From Deltaproteobacteria bacterium (lineage in GTDB: Bacteria; JADJOY01): a stretch of 64,000 bases of DNA. How positions within the stretch are numbered: position 1 is the stretch's first letter; every line of letters starts with the position of its first letter. The DNA lies in NCBI GenBank assembly GCA_016713535.1, contig JADJOY010000023.1, forward strand, positions 124,001 to 188,000, read 5' to 3'. The translations under genes and the position numbers were made by a program. Shown here piece after piece: positions 44,744 to 53,490 of this stretch. The notes under the pieces were generated by a model. It did no database searches, was not told the origin of the DNA, and saw only the letters and a list, made by a program, of their open reading frames with translations.

Positions 44744-46191
44744 GCCCGCCCGCGACCGCGGCCCCCGCCGAGCGAATCCAGGCGCTCGAGGATCAGGTCC
44801 GCAGGCTCACCCGCACCAATCAGGTGCTGATGCGCCGGGTCGAGCACGAGATCGACTCGCAGGGGAACGCGTTCGCGATGTTCCAGACCGCGATCCTCCT
44901 CGAGGCCCAGGTGAAGCAGCGCACCCACGATCTCGAGCGCGTGCTCGAGGACCTGTCGCGCTCGAACCGCGAGCTCGACGCGGCGCGCCGCGCCGCGGAC
45001 GCCGCGAGCCGCGCCAAGTCCGACTTCCTGGCCACCATGAGCCACGAGATCCGTACTCCGCTGAACGGCGTGCTCGGCCTCGCCAACCTGCTCGCCGAGA
45101 CCATCCTCGACGAGCAGCAGCGCGGCTTCGTCGACCACATCCGTGGCTGCGGCGACGCGTTGCTGGCCCTCATCAACGACATCCTCGACTTCTCGAAGAT
45201 CGAGGCCGGGCGCATGGAGCTCGAGTCGATCGTCTATTCGCCCGCCGAGCTGGCGCGCAGCGTCACCGACCTGTTCCGCGCGCGCTGCCGCGCCAAGCAG
45301 CTCGACCTCACGGTCGAGCTCGCCGACGACCTCCCGGCGGCGGCGCGCGGCGATCCCGGCCGCATCCGCCAGATCCTCATCAACCTGATCGGCAACGCGC
45401 TCAAGTTCACCGAGCGAGGCGCGATCACGGTGCGCGTCACGCGCCACCGGGCCGGCGACGCGCCGGCGCTACACATGGCCGTGACCGACACCGGCATCGG
45501 CATCGCTCCGGAGGCCCGCGCCCAGCTCTTCCGCGAGTTCACCCAGGCGGACTCGTCCACGACCCGACGCTACGGTGGCACCGGCCTCGGTCTCGCGATC
45601 TGCAAGCGCCTGAGCGAGCTCATGGGCGGCGAGATCTCGGTGTCGAGTGACCTCGGCGAGGGCTCGACCTTCTCGTTCACGGTGCGCGCCGAGGAGGCGG
45701 CCGTGGTCCGCGAACCGGCAGGGCCGGCGCACCGCCACGACGTGTCCCTCACCGGCCCGGTGCGGATCCTGGTGGTCGAGGACAACGCCGTGAACCAGAT
45801 GGTGGCGCGCCGGATGCTGCAGAAGGTGGGCGCCGCCGTCGAGGTCGCGAGCAACGGCCTCGAGGCCGTGGAGTCGGTCTCGGCGCGGCCGTTCCAGCTC
45901 GTCCTCATGGACTGCCAGATGCCGGAGATGGACGGCTTCGAGGCCACGCGCGCGATTCGCCGGCTCCCAGGCGACGCGGGGCGGGTGCCGGTGGTGGCGC
46001 TCACCGCCAACGCGATCTCGGGCGACGAGGCGCGCTGTCGAGCCGCCGGCATGGACGACTACATCACCAAGCCCATCTCGAAGTCCGACCTCATGCGCGT
46101 GCTCGCGCGGTGGCTACCTGCCAAGCGCGTCGCGCGATCGGGGGGTCCGCCGGCGCTCGGGGCCGAGGACGGCGCCGCCTCGGCGGCCTGA
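44731..46191 (+). CDS. Hybrid histidine kinase with C-terminal receiver
   Basis: This 486-residue cytoplasmic kinase starts at GTG 44731, inside the end of the FIST gene. An N-terminal coiled coil ([20 protein letters not shown]) is followed by H-box [19 protein letters not shown]-box [19 protein letters not shown]1 TDTGIGIAP, and G2 [14 protein letters not shown]. The receiver domain ([20 protein letters not shown]) has phospho-acceptor Asp in [13 protein letters not shown]. There is no sensor domain of its own, consistent with input from FIST. No separate output regulator is encoded nearby. Confidence 0.93.
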   Translation: MSPLSPPATAAPAERIQALEDQVRRLTRTNQVLMRRVEHEIDSQGNAFAMFQTAILLEAQVKQRTHDLERVLEDLSRSNRELDAARRAADAASRAKSDFLATMSHEIRTPLNGVLGLANLLAETILDEQQRGFVDHIRGCGDALLALINDILDFSKIEAGRMELESIVYSPAELARSVTDLFRARCRAKQLDLTVELADDLPAAARGDPGRIRQILINLIGNALKFTERGAITVRVTRHRAGDAPALHMAVTDTGIGIAPEARAQLFREFTQADSSTTRRYGGTGLGLAICKRLSELMGGEISVSSDLGEGSTFSFTVRAEEAAVVREPAGPAHRHDVSLTGPVRILVVEDNAVNQMVARRMLQKVGAAVEVASNGLEAVESVSARPFQLVLMDCQMPEMDGFEATRAIRRLPGDAGRVPVVALTANAISGDEARCRAAGMDDYITKPISKSDLMRVLARWLPAKRVARSGGPPALGAEDGAASAA

Positions 46192-46310
46192 GCCATCCCC
46201 GCCGTCGCTACGACGACAGGTCGTCGCGAAGTTCTCGTAGGGCGGGGGCCTCCGTGCCCCCGTCGGAACCGGATCCGATCGAGCTCCGCTGGCGCACCGA
46301 AAGATCCGCG
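46192..46310. repeat. Short gap with GC hairpin between convergent genes
   Basis: It contains GTAGGGCGGGGGCCTCC..GTGCCCCCG, an imperfect member of the hairpin family. The gap separates convergently transcribed genes. No gene seen. Confidence 0.4.
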
Positions 46311-49094
46311 CTAGCGGGACGCCGCCGCGCTCGACGTCCGCAGCAGATCGTACGTGCAGGTCTTGCCGCCGGGGGCGTCGAAGGCGCCGTTGCCGTCCAC
46401 GTCGACGTAGATGGGGTTGGTGGTGACGCGAGGCACTCGAGTGGCGTCGTACGTCCTGAGCCCACGCGGCATCGGCTCGCGCCCGAACGCCAGCACCTCG
46501 ACGTGAGCGTCGCGGGTCAGCGTGAGCGAGACGCGCCGGTCGAGCTTCACCACCCCGTGCGGCTCGGCGGCCGGCAACGTGGCGACCTCGTCGCAGTTCG
46601 CGAACACCTTCACGTGGGTCACGTCCACCTCCGGCAGCGCCTCGACGTGCACGTCGAGCTCGAGCGCGCCCGCGCTGGCACGCGCGAGCTCTCCCAGCCC
46701 TTCCCCGCTCGCCGCGCGCACGCGGGCGAAGGCGCCGGCGCTGACGATCGCGCGGCCCGCCTCGAGGGCCGCGACCATCCCGTCCGCGTCGAGCCGCGCG
46801 GGGTCGTCGCTCGTCGCCGCGAAGTAGGTGCGCGGCGAGCCCGGCCGCTCGAGCCCGTGGACGTCGGTCACCCCCACGGCGGCGATGCGGTGGCCCAGAT
46901 TCAAGAAGCTCTGCCAGTCCTCGAAGAGCCCGGTCTCCTCGGGGCGGGCGGGGTCGACGAACGGGTCGCGCAGCCCGTTCAGGTACTCGACCACGTCGAA
47001 GTTCCAGCTCCAGAGCTTCGCGTCCGCGGCGAGCCCGAGGATCGTCGGATCGGCGAGCGTCGCGAGCCCCGTGAGCCGGTCGTAGCCGGAGAGGCACAGG
47101 TACGCGCAGTCGAAGCGCGGATGGTTGAGCGACACGATCCCCGCGCCCCGCTGGCGCGCCTCGGCGAAGATCGTGTCGATGTCCTTCCCGTACCAGCGCA
47201 CCGGACCGCCGCGTGCGTTGACATCGGGGCGCGGCTCCACCTGGTAGAGGTTGATGTGCTCCGGCACGCTGGCGGTCAGCTCCTCACCGGGGACGGTGGC
47301 GATGAAGGCACCGAGCCCGGTCTCGTCGATGCCGCGCTGCCACGAGCCGATGAATTCGTGGTCGGTGCTGATCGCCACCTCGAGTCCTTCGCTCGCCGCC
47401 GTCGCGATGCGCCGGGGGAGGAGCACCGGCGCGTCCGGGCTCGGCTCGGCGTGCATGTGTCCGTCCATCGACTGGAAGCCCGTGGTGTCCACGAGCCGCG
47501 GAAGCGTCACCGCGAGGCGTGCCTCGCCAACGGACGGCACCTCGACCACGCCCTGGTACGGCTGGTACTCGTACCCGCGCGTGACGCTCACCTCGTAGCG
47601 GCCCGGCACCACCGGCGCGGCGCCCGCGCCGGGATAGCCGTAGATCACCTGCGCGGTGACGCCATCGCGCCACAACGTGATGCGCGCCGGCATCGGTCGA
47701 TCCTCCCCGTCGCGGACGTCGTAGGCGAGCGAGCCACCGCCACCCACGACGAGCTCGAGCGGCGTCGCGCCGAGCGCCGCCGGGTCGAAGGCCCGCGGCT
47801 CGGAGGGCGCGTGGCCCTCCACCCGCGCGGTGACCCGGTAACGAAGCGATGGATTCGGGAAGCGCGCCACCGAGCCGGCGAAGTGACCGGTCGCGTCGGT
47901 GCGGAGCTGATGGAGCGGGCGCCACTCGCCGTCGCTGTCGGGGACCTCCACCGTCACCTCCGCGTCGGGCACTGGCTGCTGCGACACGCCGTCGACGACC
48001 TGGCCGGCGACCGGCACCAGCTCCGCGGTCACGCCTGGGTAGGCGTCGGGGCGGACCTCTCCGAGCGGTACCTCGGCCGAGTTGCCGTCGCTTCCACCGA
48101 CGCTCAGGAAGTAGCGGACCGAGCCGCTCTCGGTGGGGCTGCCCGCCGCTCCGAGACGCAGCCCGGTGAGAGCGCGGAAGAGATCGAGCGTCGCGTCCAC
48201 GCCCGAGATGTTGGTGCGCACGAGCAGCGCATCCTCCATCGCGAACGACACCGCTCCGTCACCCTGGGGCGAGCGCGCGGTGAGCCACGGCGAACCCGCC
48301 TCGAGCCCGAAGCCGGCGATCGAGAAGCGCGCGAACGCGTACGGATCGAGCTCCATCGTGGTGCCGAAGAGGTTGGCCACCGCGGGCAGCACACCCTGCG
48401 CGCGGTCGCGGCGGTTGGTGATCGACACGTCGATGCGCAGCACCGCCGAGTCGGCGGGCAACGTGTAGTCGATGGTCACGTCGACGCCGAAGGCCGCCGA
48501 TGGCGTGCGCGGCGCGCCGGCGCGGATCGCGCGGCGCAGGATCTCGTACTCGACCAGCCAGTAGGTGTCGTCCGTGCCGCGCGCCCGTACCACCGCCGGC
48601 TCGCCGTTCGAGCCGTCCGACACGATCTCGAGGGACTCGGCGCGGAAGCCGCGCAGCGTCGAGTCGGTGAACTCGTCGAGCGCGAGCCGTCCGAGGAGCG
48701 GCTCGAGCTCCTGGAAGCGCTCGGGCCCGGACTGCCTACATCCGTCGACCGCGACGGCGTCGACGACGATCCCGCCGTAGTAATAGTACGCGTCGTCGTC
48801 GTCGGGAGCGGTGATCACGAACGCCGCGCGGTCGTTGCCGAGGACCACGTCACCCTCGGCGCCCAGCGCGCCGGGGCCCCACGCGCCGAGGTCGGGCCGA
48901 TCGATGGTCCGCGCGTGCGCGAACCCCGGCCTGGGGCAACCGTCCACGAACAGTGAGCGGCTACCCGGGGGTCCGTCGATGGGCGAGGCCGACGAGCCCC
49001 CTCCCGAGCACCCTGGTGCGGCGAGCACGACGAGCAACGCGAGCACCCGGGCGCGCGCGAGCGGCGAGGGCATGGGAATCGGACGTCGGCTCAT
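46311..49094 (-). CDS. CehA/McbA-like PHP-domain metallohydrolase lipoprotein
   Basis: This 927-residue protein has a signal ending in LAAPGC, a lipobox. Several beta-sandwich regions follow, including a carboxypeptidase-regulatory-like domain (VAGQVVDGVSQQPVPDAEVT). The PHP metallohydrolase domain is in the C-terminal third: MDGHMHAEPSPDAPV, AISTDHEFIGSW, IVSLNHPRFDCAY and AVGVTDVHGLER supply metal-binding His/Asp. CehA-type enzymes hydrolyse esters, carbamates or phosphoesters; the substrate is unknown. The frame is intact over 2.8 kb. Five GTCGC repeats lie 15-63 bp upstream of its start. Confidence 0.88.
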   Translation of the reverse strand: MSRRPIPMPSPLARARVLALLVVLAAPGCSGGGSSASPIDGPPGSRSLFVDGCPRPGFAHARTIDRPDLGAWGPGALGAEGDVVLGNDRAAFVITAPDDDDAYYYYGGIVVDAVAVDGCRQSGPERFQELEPLLGRLALDEFTDSTLRGFRAESLEIVSDGSNGEPAVVRARGTDDTYWLVEYEILRRAIRAGAPRTPSAAFGVDVTIDYTLPADSAVLRIDVSITNRRDRAQGVLPAVANLFGTTMELDPYAFARFSIAGFGLEAGSPWLTARSPQGDGAVSFAMEDALLVRTNISGVDATLDLFRALTGLRLGAAGSPTESGSVRYFLSVGGSDGNSAEVPLGEVRPDAYPGVTAELVPVAGQVVDGVSQQPVPDAEVTVEVPDSDGEWRPLHQLRTDATGHFAGSVARFPNPSLRYRVTARVEGHAPSEPRAFDPAALGATPLELVVGGGGSLAYDVRDGEDRPMPARITLWRDGVTAQVIYGYPGAGAAPVVPGRYEVSVTRGYEYQPYQGVVEVPSVGEARLAVTLPRLVDTTGFQSMDGHMHAEPSPDAPVLLPRRIATAASEGLEVAISTDHEFIGSWQRGIDETGLGAFIATVPGEELTASVPEHINLYQVEPRPDVNARGGPVRWYGKDIDTIFAEARQRGAGIVSLNHPRFDCAYLCLSGYDRLTGLATLADPTILGLAADAKLWSWNFDVVEYLNGLRDPFVDPARPEETGLFEDWQSFLNLGHRIAAVGVTDVHGLERPGSPRTYFAATSDDPARLDADGMVAALEAGRAIVSAGAFARVRAASGEGLGELARASAGALELDVHVEALPEVDVTHVKVFANCDEVATLPAAEPHGVVKLDRRVSLTLTRDAHVEVLAFGREPMPRGLRTYDATRVPRVTTNPIYVDVDGNGAFDAPGGKTCTYDLLRTSSAAASR

Positions 49095-49108
49095 TCGTCA
49101 CCCGGTCC

Positions 49109-49157
49109 GTCGCGAGAACGTCGCGCAACGGTCGCAGAAAAGTCGCGGCAGCGTCGC
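49109..49157. promoter_or_regulatory. Five GTCGC direct repeats at exact 11-bp spacing
   Basis: GTCGC starts at 49109, 49120, 49131, 49142 and 49153, each 11 bp apart, that is one per helical turn. The intervening hexamers are not conserved. The last two also form GCGGC-N3-GTCGC (49145-49157). The array sits 15-63 bp upstream of the CehA-like start (minus strand) and about 330 bp from the divergent cytochrome gene. The same pentamer forms the arms of the palindromes further right. Confidence 0.75.
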
Positions 49158-49487
49158 ACGAAAGCTCGCCACTCTCCACGTCGAGAGATTCGCGGGCGGT
49201 GGGTCACGTTCGCGCTGACCCTGGCGAGGCGTGAGGGGCTGGGGCCTGTCGAAGGGCGCGTCTCAGGCTGCGCTCCGCTCTCGTCTCGTGGGCCGCGAGC
49301 CCCATTCGCGCCGCCGCAGCGCAGGCGAGCCTCCCCGCTACCGGGATCGACCGTGGGCGAGCCGTACTCGCCGACGGGCCGCCGGACCCTCGCGACTCGA
49401 AGGCCGTCTCCAGGCCAGGCTCACCCACCACCGATCCTCGGCATGTCGTAGGCCCGCGCCCGCCGGGCGAGCGCGTAGACTCACGCC
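49158..49487. other. Intergenic region upstream of the cytochrome gene
   Basis: 330 bp without a supported gene. The open frame on the minus strand at 49204-49494 has no domain-like content and is low in hydrophobic order. The promoter of the cytochrome gene must lie in the right part, but no distinct element was assigned. Confidence 0.4.
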
Positions 49488-50066
49488 ATGGCACGAGAGC
49501 CCATCCCCCGCGCGGCGCACCCGCGCGCTCGACGGTTTCTGGTCCCCGCGCTCACCGGTCTCGTGCTCGGGCTCGCCGCGGCCGAGGCCCGTGCGCACGG
49601 GATCCCGCCACGTCTCGCCACGGTCATGACCGAGGTGGGCGAGCGCTTCGCGAGCCTCGGCGGCGCGATCGCGGCGCGCGACGACGACCTCGCGCGCTAC
49701 CAGGTCCGGCAGATCGCCGAGATCCTCGAGCGCGACATGGTGCTCGCGACCCCTCCTCGCCCGCTCTATGGCATGGACCTCGAGCCGCTCCGCACCGGAT
49801 TCCGCGACGGGCCGTGGCGCGCGCTGCAGAACGCCGTCGACAACCACGACCTCGGCGCGGCGGTGACGACGTTCGAGGGGGCGGCGGCCGCCTGCAACGA
49901 GTGCCACCGCACCACGGGGGTGCCGTTCCTCACGGTGCCCGGGCTGCCGGCCGCGCCGAAGGCCAGCGGGAAGACGCGCAAGCCCGCGACGAAGACCTCG
50001 GCTCAGCCGGCGCCCTCGGCGCCCGCCACCACGAAGTCGAAGGTCGAGAGCACGCCCGCGCGCTGA
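49488..50066 (+). CDS. Secreted mono-haem cytochrome c, cytochrome c'-like
   Basis: This 192-residue protein has a signal peptide (LVPALTGLVLGLAAAEARAHG). A helical region (ATVMTEVGERFASLGGAIAA; DLARYQVRQIAEILERDM) leads to a single haem-attachment motif, CNECH, at about residue 140. Late CxxCH in a helical bundle is the class II (c'/c-556) layout. The tail is Pro/Ala/Lys-rich. Its 3' end overlaps the convergent YtkA-like gene by 64 nt. Probable periplasmic electron carrier in the redox/copper cluster. Confidence 0.8.
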   Translation: MAREPIPRAAHPRARRFLVPALTGLVLGLAAAEARAHGIPPRLATVMTEVGERFASLGGAIAARDDDLARYQVRQIAEILERDMVLATPPRPLYGMDLEPLRTGFRDGPWRALQNAVDNHDLGAAVTTFEGAAAACNECHRTTGVPFLTVPGLPAAPKASGKTRKPATKTSAQPAPSAPATTKSKVESTPAR

Positions 50067-51232
50067 ACCTGCACCCAGCCGCGGTAGAGACCCGACTCGG
50101 GCAGGCGCGCGAGGAAGTCGATCGTGCCGTCCTGGGTCTTGCCGCGGATCTCGTCGGGATGCGCGTGGACGAAGGCGCTGCCACCCTCCTTCACCATCAT
50201 CAGGTGGCCGAGCGCGCCCAGGTAGGGCTCGAGGTCGGTCACGGGCGCGCCCGCCTCGTCGGTGAGGCGAGCCGTGAGCCGCACGCTCTTCCCGACCGCC
50301 ACCGGATCGGACGGTAGCGACCACGTGACCGTCAGCCCGTCGCGACTCTGGCGCAGGCCGCGCTCGCCACGCGCCGCCGCGGCGAGGTCGAAGCCTGGCC
50401 CCTCCGCACCCGCGACGGAGAGCCGCGTCGCCACCACCTGCGAGCCCGCGCCGCGAGGCGCCGCGTCGGCGAACACCACGAAAGTGCCGCCGCTCGGGAA
50501 CGTGAAGGGCAGCGTGAAGACGCCGTTCTCACCGAGCACCGGGTGCTCGTGTGCGAACGTGCCGAGGTCGTCACGGAGCACGAAGAGATGGAGCAGGCGC
50601 TCGTGGCTCTCGTCGAACTCGGTGACCGGGTCGCTGGTGCCGACCACCCGGACCGCGCCGTCGGCGGTGGTCTCGGGCCGGATCGCGTTCTTGAGCATCG
50701 AGATCACGAGCTCGACGGGCTCACCGGCGCGCGGCTTCTCGGGCCGAGTGCTGAGCGTGAGCTTGTAGCGCCTGGTTCCGGGAGTCCGGTCACGGCGCTG
50801 CGTGGGCGGCTGATCGGCGACCGAGAGCTCGTGCTCCGAGATCCACTCGCCGCGCGGCGGCGGCGTCATCGTGGCGAGCTGCTCGCTCGCGGGCAGTATG
50901 CGCACGCGCAGCCGGTAGTCCCCGCCGTGCTGGAACGTGGGGTGACCGCCGTAGTCCCCGATCACGCCCTCGGCGTGTGCGACCTCGGTGAAGGTGGGCA
51001 TGCCCGGCATGCTCGGCATGTCGATGGTGCACTCGACGCGCGCGAAGCGCACCGGCACCGCGGGCGAGTCGCTGCCATCGAGGGGCGGCGCGGTGAGCGT
51101 GACCTCGAGCTGCATCTCCTCTCCGGCGAAGAGCCCGTCCTCGGGTAGCCGCAGCGCGACCTCGTAGAGCGGGCGCTTGGGCTCGGCGCGCCTCTCGCAG
51201 GCGCTCGTCGTGGCGAACACGAGCGCCGCCAC
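50003..51232 (-). CDS. YtkA/FixH-like periplasmic lipoprotein with Met- and His-rich motifs
   Basis: The mature protein has about 400 residues. The N-terminus (LVFATTSACERR) looks like a short signal with a lipobox. The first domain (LRLPEDGLFAGEEMQLEVTL; IDMPSMPGMPTFTEV) resembles YtkA-like domains with a Met-rich loop. The second repeats a similar sandwich (TFAHEHPVLGENGVFTLPFT; LGALGHLMMVKEGGSAFVHA). Met and His clusters suit copper handling, which is an inference. The start is uncertain: GTG 51232 is the only usual start codon downstream of the regulatory palindrome at 51261. Confidence 0.65.
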   Translation of the reverse strand: MAALVFATTSACERRAEPKRPLYEVALRLPEDGLFAGEEMQLEVTLTAPPLDGSDSPAVPVRFARVECTIDMPSMPGMPTFTEVAHAEGVIGDYGGHPTFQHGGDYRLRVRILPASEQLATMTPPPRGEWISEHELSVADQPPTQRRDRTPGTRRYKLTLSTRPEKPRAGEPVELVISMLKNAIRPETTADGAVRVVGTSDPVTEFDESHERLLHLFVLRDDLGTFAHEHPVLGENGVFTLPFTFPSGGTFVVFADAAPRGAGSQVVATRLSVAGAEGPGFDLAAAARGERGLRQSRDGLTVTWSLPSDPVAVGKSVRLTARLTDEAGAPVTDLEPYLGALGHLMMVKEGGSAFVHAHPDEIRGKTQDGTIDFLARLPESGLYRGWVQVQRAGVLSTFDFVVAGAEGAG

Positions 51233-51260
51233 GAGCGCCCACCCACGGGCGTCCGCGATG

Positions 51261-51275
51261 TGCGACCTCTTGTCG
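51261..51275. promoter_or_regulatory. RegA/RegR-type box GCGAC-CTCTT-GTCGC
   Basis: A perfect inverted repeat with 5-nt spacer in the divergent gap between the YtkA-like gene (start 51232) and the oxidase-like gene (start 51344, 69 bp away). It matches the core GNGRC-N5-GNCGC of the Bradyrhizobium RegR box. Confidence 0.7.
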
Positions 51276-51343
51276 CGTTGTCCCTCGTCCTCGCCGCCGC
51301 TAGTCCATCGCGCGATCAACCCGCTCCACCGGAAAGACCCAAC

Positions 51344-52867
51344 ATGGACCTCACCGCCTCCCTCGCACCGGCCCTCGACCCGCGCCCGCTCGCGGGCGCG
51401 CCGGAATCGCGCCCGCTCGACTGGCTCCTCACCACCGAACCGGCGCGGCTCGCTCGCCGCCACCTGGCGCTCGTCGGCGGCTTCGCGGCCCTCGCGGCGC
51501 TCGCCGCGTTCGCGATCCAGCTCGAGTGGCTGACCCACGCCCTCGACGCATTCGAGGCGCGGACGTTCGGGGCGATCCTCTCGCTTCACGGCACCCTCGC
51601 GATGTACTTCGTCGGACTGCCGCTCTTCCTCGGCGTGCTCGGGCACAGCTTGCTCCTCGAGCAGCTTGGCTTGAAGCGGGTGACACACGCGCGCCTCGCG
51701 CGCGCCTCGTGGCACCTGATGCTCGCCGGCGGCGTCGTGGTGGCGGCGGGATTCGTCACGGGCGGGACGGAGGCGGGCTGGATGTTCGACAGCGACCTGG
51801 GCGCCGGGTTCGCGTTGCCCGGGTGCCGGACCGCGGCGATCGGCGTGTGGATCGCCACCCTCGGCATCTCCGCGCTGTGCATCAGCCAGGCTGGCACCAT
51901 CGTCGGCTGGTGGCGCCGGGCGCCGGCCGACACGATCGTACCGGAGATGGCGTGGGCGTTCCTGTGGACGGCGCTGAGCGGCCTCGTGGCGAGCGCGATC
52001 CTGGTGTGGGCGACGTCGGTGGTGATCCTCGACTCGTCGCTCGGGATGCACCTCTTCGACGCCGCGGCGGGCGGTGACCCCCAGGTGTTCGCGGACCTCT
52101 TCCGGCTGGTCGTGTCGTCGTGCCAGAGCATGGTGCTCATCAGTGCGCTGGGGACGGTCTTCGGCGTGCTCCGCGGCGCCGGACTGCCGAGGGGCCGCCA
52201 CCAGCCGCGGGCCCGCGGAAGCCTCGGCGTCGCCGCGGCGATCTCGCTGCTCGGCGTCACCGGGGTCTTCACGTGGGCCGGTCCGACGGCGACGGTCTCG
52301 CCCGAGCTCGGCGCGCTTTCGGCCGAGGCCGTGATGGGTGCGGTGGCGCTGGCGAGCTTCACGGTGGTGATCGTCGAGCTGATCCGCGCGCTCGCTCGTG
52401 GTGCCTCGCCGGTCGATCCAGCTCGCCTCGCCGCGATCGCCGCCATACCGACGGCGGCGCTGGCGCTGCTCGTCGCCGTGCCGTCCATCCTGCCCGCGAC
52501 GCGGATCGTCGTGTCGCGCACGGTGCTCGCGACCACCCAGCTCCACATCATCTGCTTCGCGCTGCCTGCGCTCGCGTTCCTCGCCGGCGCGCTGCGGGTG
52601 TGGCGCGGCCCCGCCTCCCGTCGCGCCGACGCCATCACGCGAGTCGCGATCGGGGTCGTAGCCGTTGGCCTCGCCGCCACGTTCGGCCCGCTCCTCGTCA
52701 CCGGCGTCGCGGGCCAGTCCTTCCGGGCGAACTCGTACCCCGACGAGCTCCAGGTCCTGCACGTCCTGTCGTTCGCCGGGACCACCATCCTGCTCGCGGG
52801 TCTCGGCGTCGCGGCGCTGGTGCTCACGCGGAACCTGCTCCAGAGCCAGACAGCGCGCGAGCTCTAG
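51344..52867 (+). CDS. Haem-copper oxidase subunit I homologue lacking the CuB/high-spin haem site
   Basis: This 507-residue membrane protein has about 12 hydrophobic helices. Oxidase subunit I landmarks are present: LSLHGTLAMYFVGLPLFLG with His82 (low-spin haem ligand) and FDAAAGGDPQVFADLFRLVV, which aligns with FDPAGGGDP.LYQHLFWFFG. But the following HPEVY (CuB His and crosslinked Tyr) is SSCQSM here, no HH pair is visible, and THFHY is TQLHII (Gln399/His401). The low-spin ligand pair is thus kept while the high-spin haem and CuB ligands are lost. It is unlikely to reduce O2; electron transfer or sensing is possible. The stop overlaps the convergent Csp1 gene by 4 nt. Confidence 0.82.
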   Translation: MDLTASLAPALDPRPLAGAPESRPLDWLLTTEPARLARRHLALVGGFAALAALAAFAIQLEWLTHALDAFEARTFGAILSLHGTLAMYFVGLPLFLGVLGHSLLLEQLGLKRVTHARLARASWHLMLAGGVVVAAGFVTGGTEAGWMFDSDLGAGFALPGCRTAAIGVWIATLGISALCISQAGTIVGWWRRAPADTIVPEMAWAFLWTALSGLVASAILVWATSVVILDSSLGMHLFDAAAGGDPQVFADLFRLVVSSCQSMVLISALGTVFGVLRGAGLPRGRHQPRARGSLGVAAAISLLGVTGVFTWAGPTATVSPELGALSAEAVMGAVALASFTVVIVELIRALARGASPVDPARLAAIAAIPTAALALLVAVPSILPATRIVVSRTVLATTQLHIICFALPALAFLAGALRVWRGPASRRADAITRVAIGVVAVGLAATFGPLLVTGVAGQSFRANSYPDELQVLHVLSFAGTTILLAGLGVAALVLTRNLLQSQTAREL

Positions 52868-53298
52868 GCCGCGACCTTCCTGGCCTCGGCGATGAACCTG
52901 GCGCACGCCTCCGCGCAGCGCTTGCAGACCTCGTGCTCCGCCTCGTGCTTCCGGCACGCCTTCTCGCAGTCGCCGCACACGTCGGCGCAGACTCGGGCGA
53001 AACCGCCGAGACGCTTCCCGCCCGCGTAGGCCATCGGTCCCGCGGCCGCGCACACCGCGACCATCTGGCGGACCTCTCGAGCGCAGTCGGCGAGCGTGGT
53101 GTCGCCAGCCGACAACATGTCGAGGCAGTGCTGGAGGCACTCGTTGCCGGCGTCGACGCATCGGGCGGCGGCCCCGGCGAGCGCCGTCGCGGAAACGGGC
53201 GCGGACGGCGCACCCTCGGCGGCGAACGCGCTTGACGCGACCCCGGCGGCCAGTATCCCCGCCGCTCCCACCATCACCTCCCGCCTTCGAATCGACAT
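52864..53298 (-). CDS. Csp1-like copper storage protein with Tat signal
   Basis: This 144-residue protein starts at ATG 53298, with AGGAGAG upstream. The twin-arginine signal is SIRRREVMVGAAGILAAG. The mature four-helix bundle carries twelve cysteines, mostly spaced C-x3/6-C along helices (CVDAGNECLQHC; CADVCGDCEKACRKHEAEH; CKRCAEAC). This is the Csp (DUF326-like) pattern of the methanotroph copper storage proteins, which hold many Cu(I) ions inside the bundle. It is divergent from the MbnP/MbnH pair, with a RegA-type box between. Confidence 0.88.
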   Translation of the reverse strand: MSIRRREVMVGAAGILAAGVASSAFAAEGAPSAPVSATALAGAAARCVDAGNECLQHCLDMLSAGDTTLADCAREVRQMVAVCAAAGPMAYAGGKRLGGFARVCADVCGDCEKACRKHEAEHEVCKRCAEACARFIAEARKVAA

Positions 53299-53396
53299 TG
53301 CCGTGCTCTCCTCTGGACCTCGGGGTTTCGGGTGGCTCGACCGGATCGGCCGCATCGAATCACGATCGCGGGACCCCGGCGAGGGCGGCGCTCGGC

Positions 53397-53411
53397 GCGA
53401 CGATTTGTCGC
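53397..53411. promoter_or_regulatory. RegA/RegR-type box GCGAC-GATTT-GTCGC
   Basis: A perfect inverted repeat in the divergent gap between csp1-like (start 53298) and mbnP-like (start 53491, 80 bp away). Confidence 0.7.
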
Positions 53412-53490
53412 ATTCTGAGCGCCCGCACCCGCCGCTAGCTTGCTCCGTTCACCGAAATCGGATCGATCCACAAACCTCGGAGGGGGAGCA

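Noticed and set aside
49204-49494. A 96-codon minus-strand frame upstream of the cytochrome gene
   Set aside because: No recognisable domain, no ribosome binding site, and the composition resembles intergenic repeats.
50003-53161. A 1052-codon minus-strand frame reaching back across the oxidase-like gene
   Set aside because: Only its last about 410 codons show protein-like sequence. The upstream part is antisense to the conserved oxidase-like protein.
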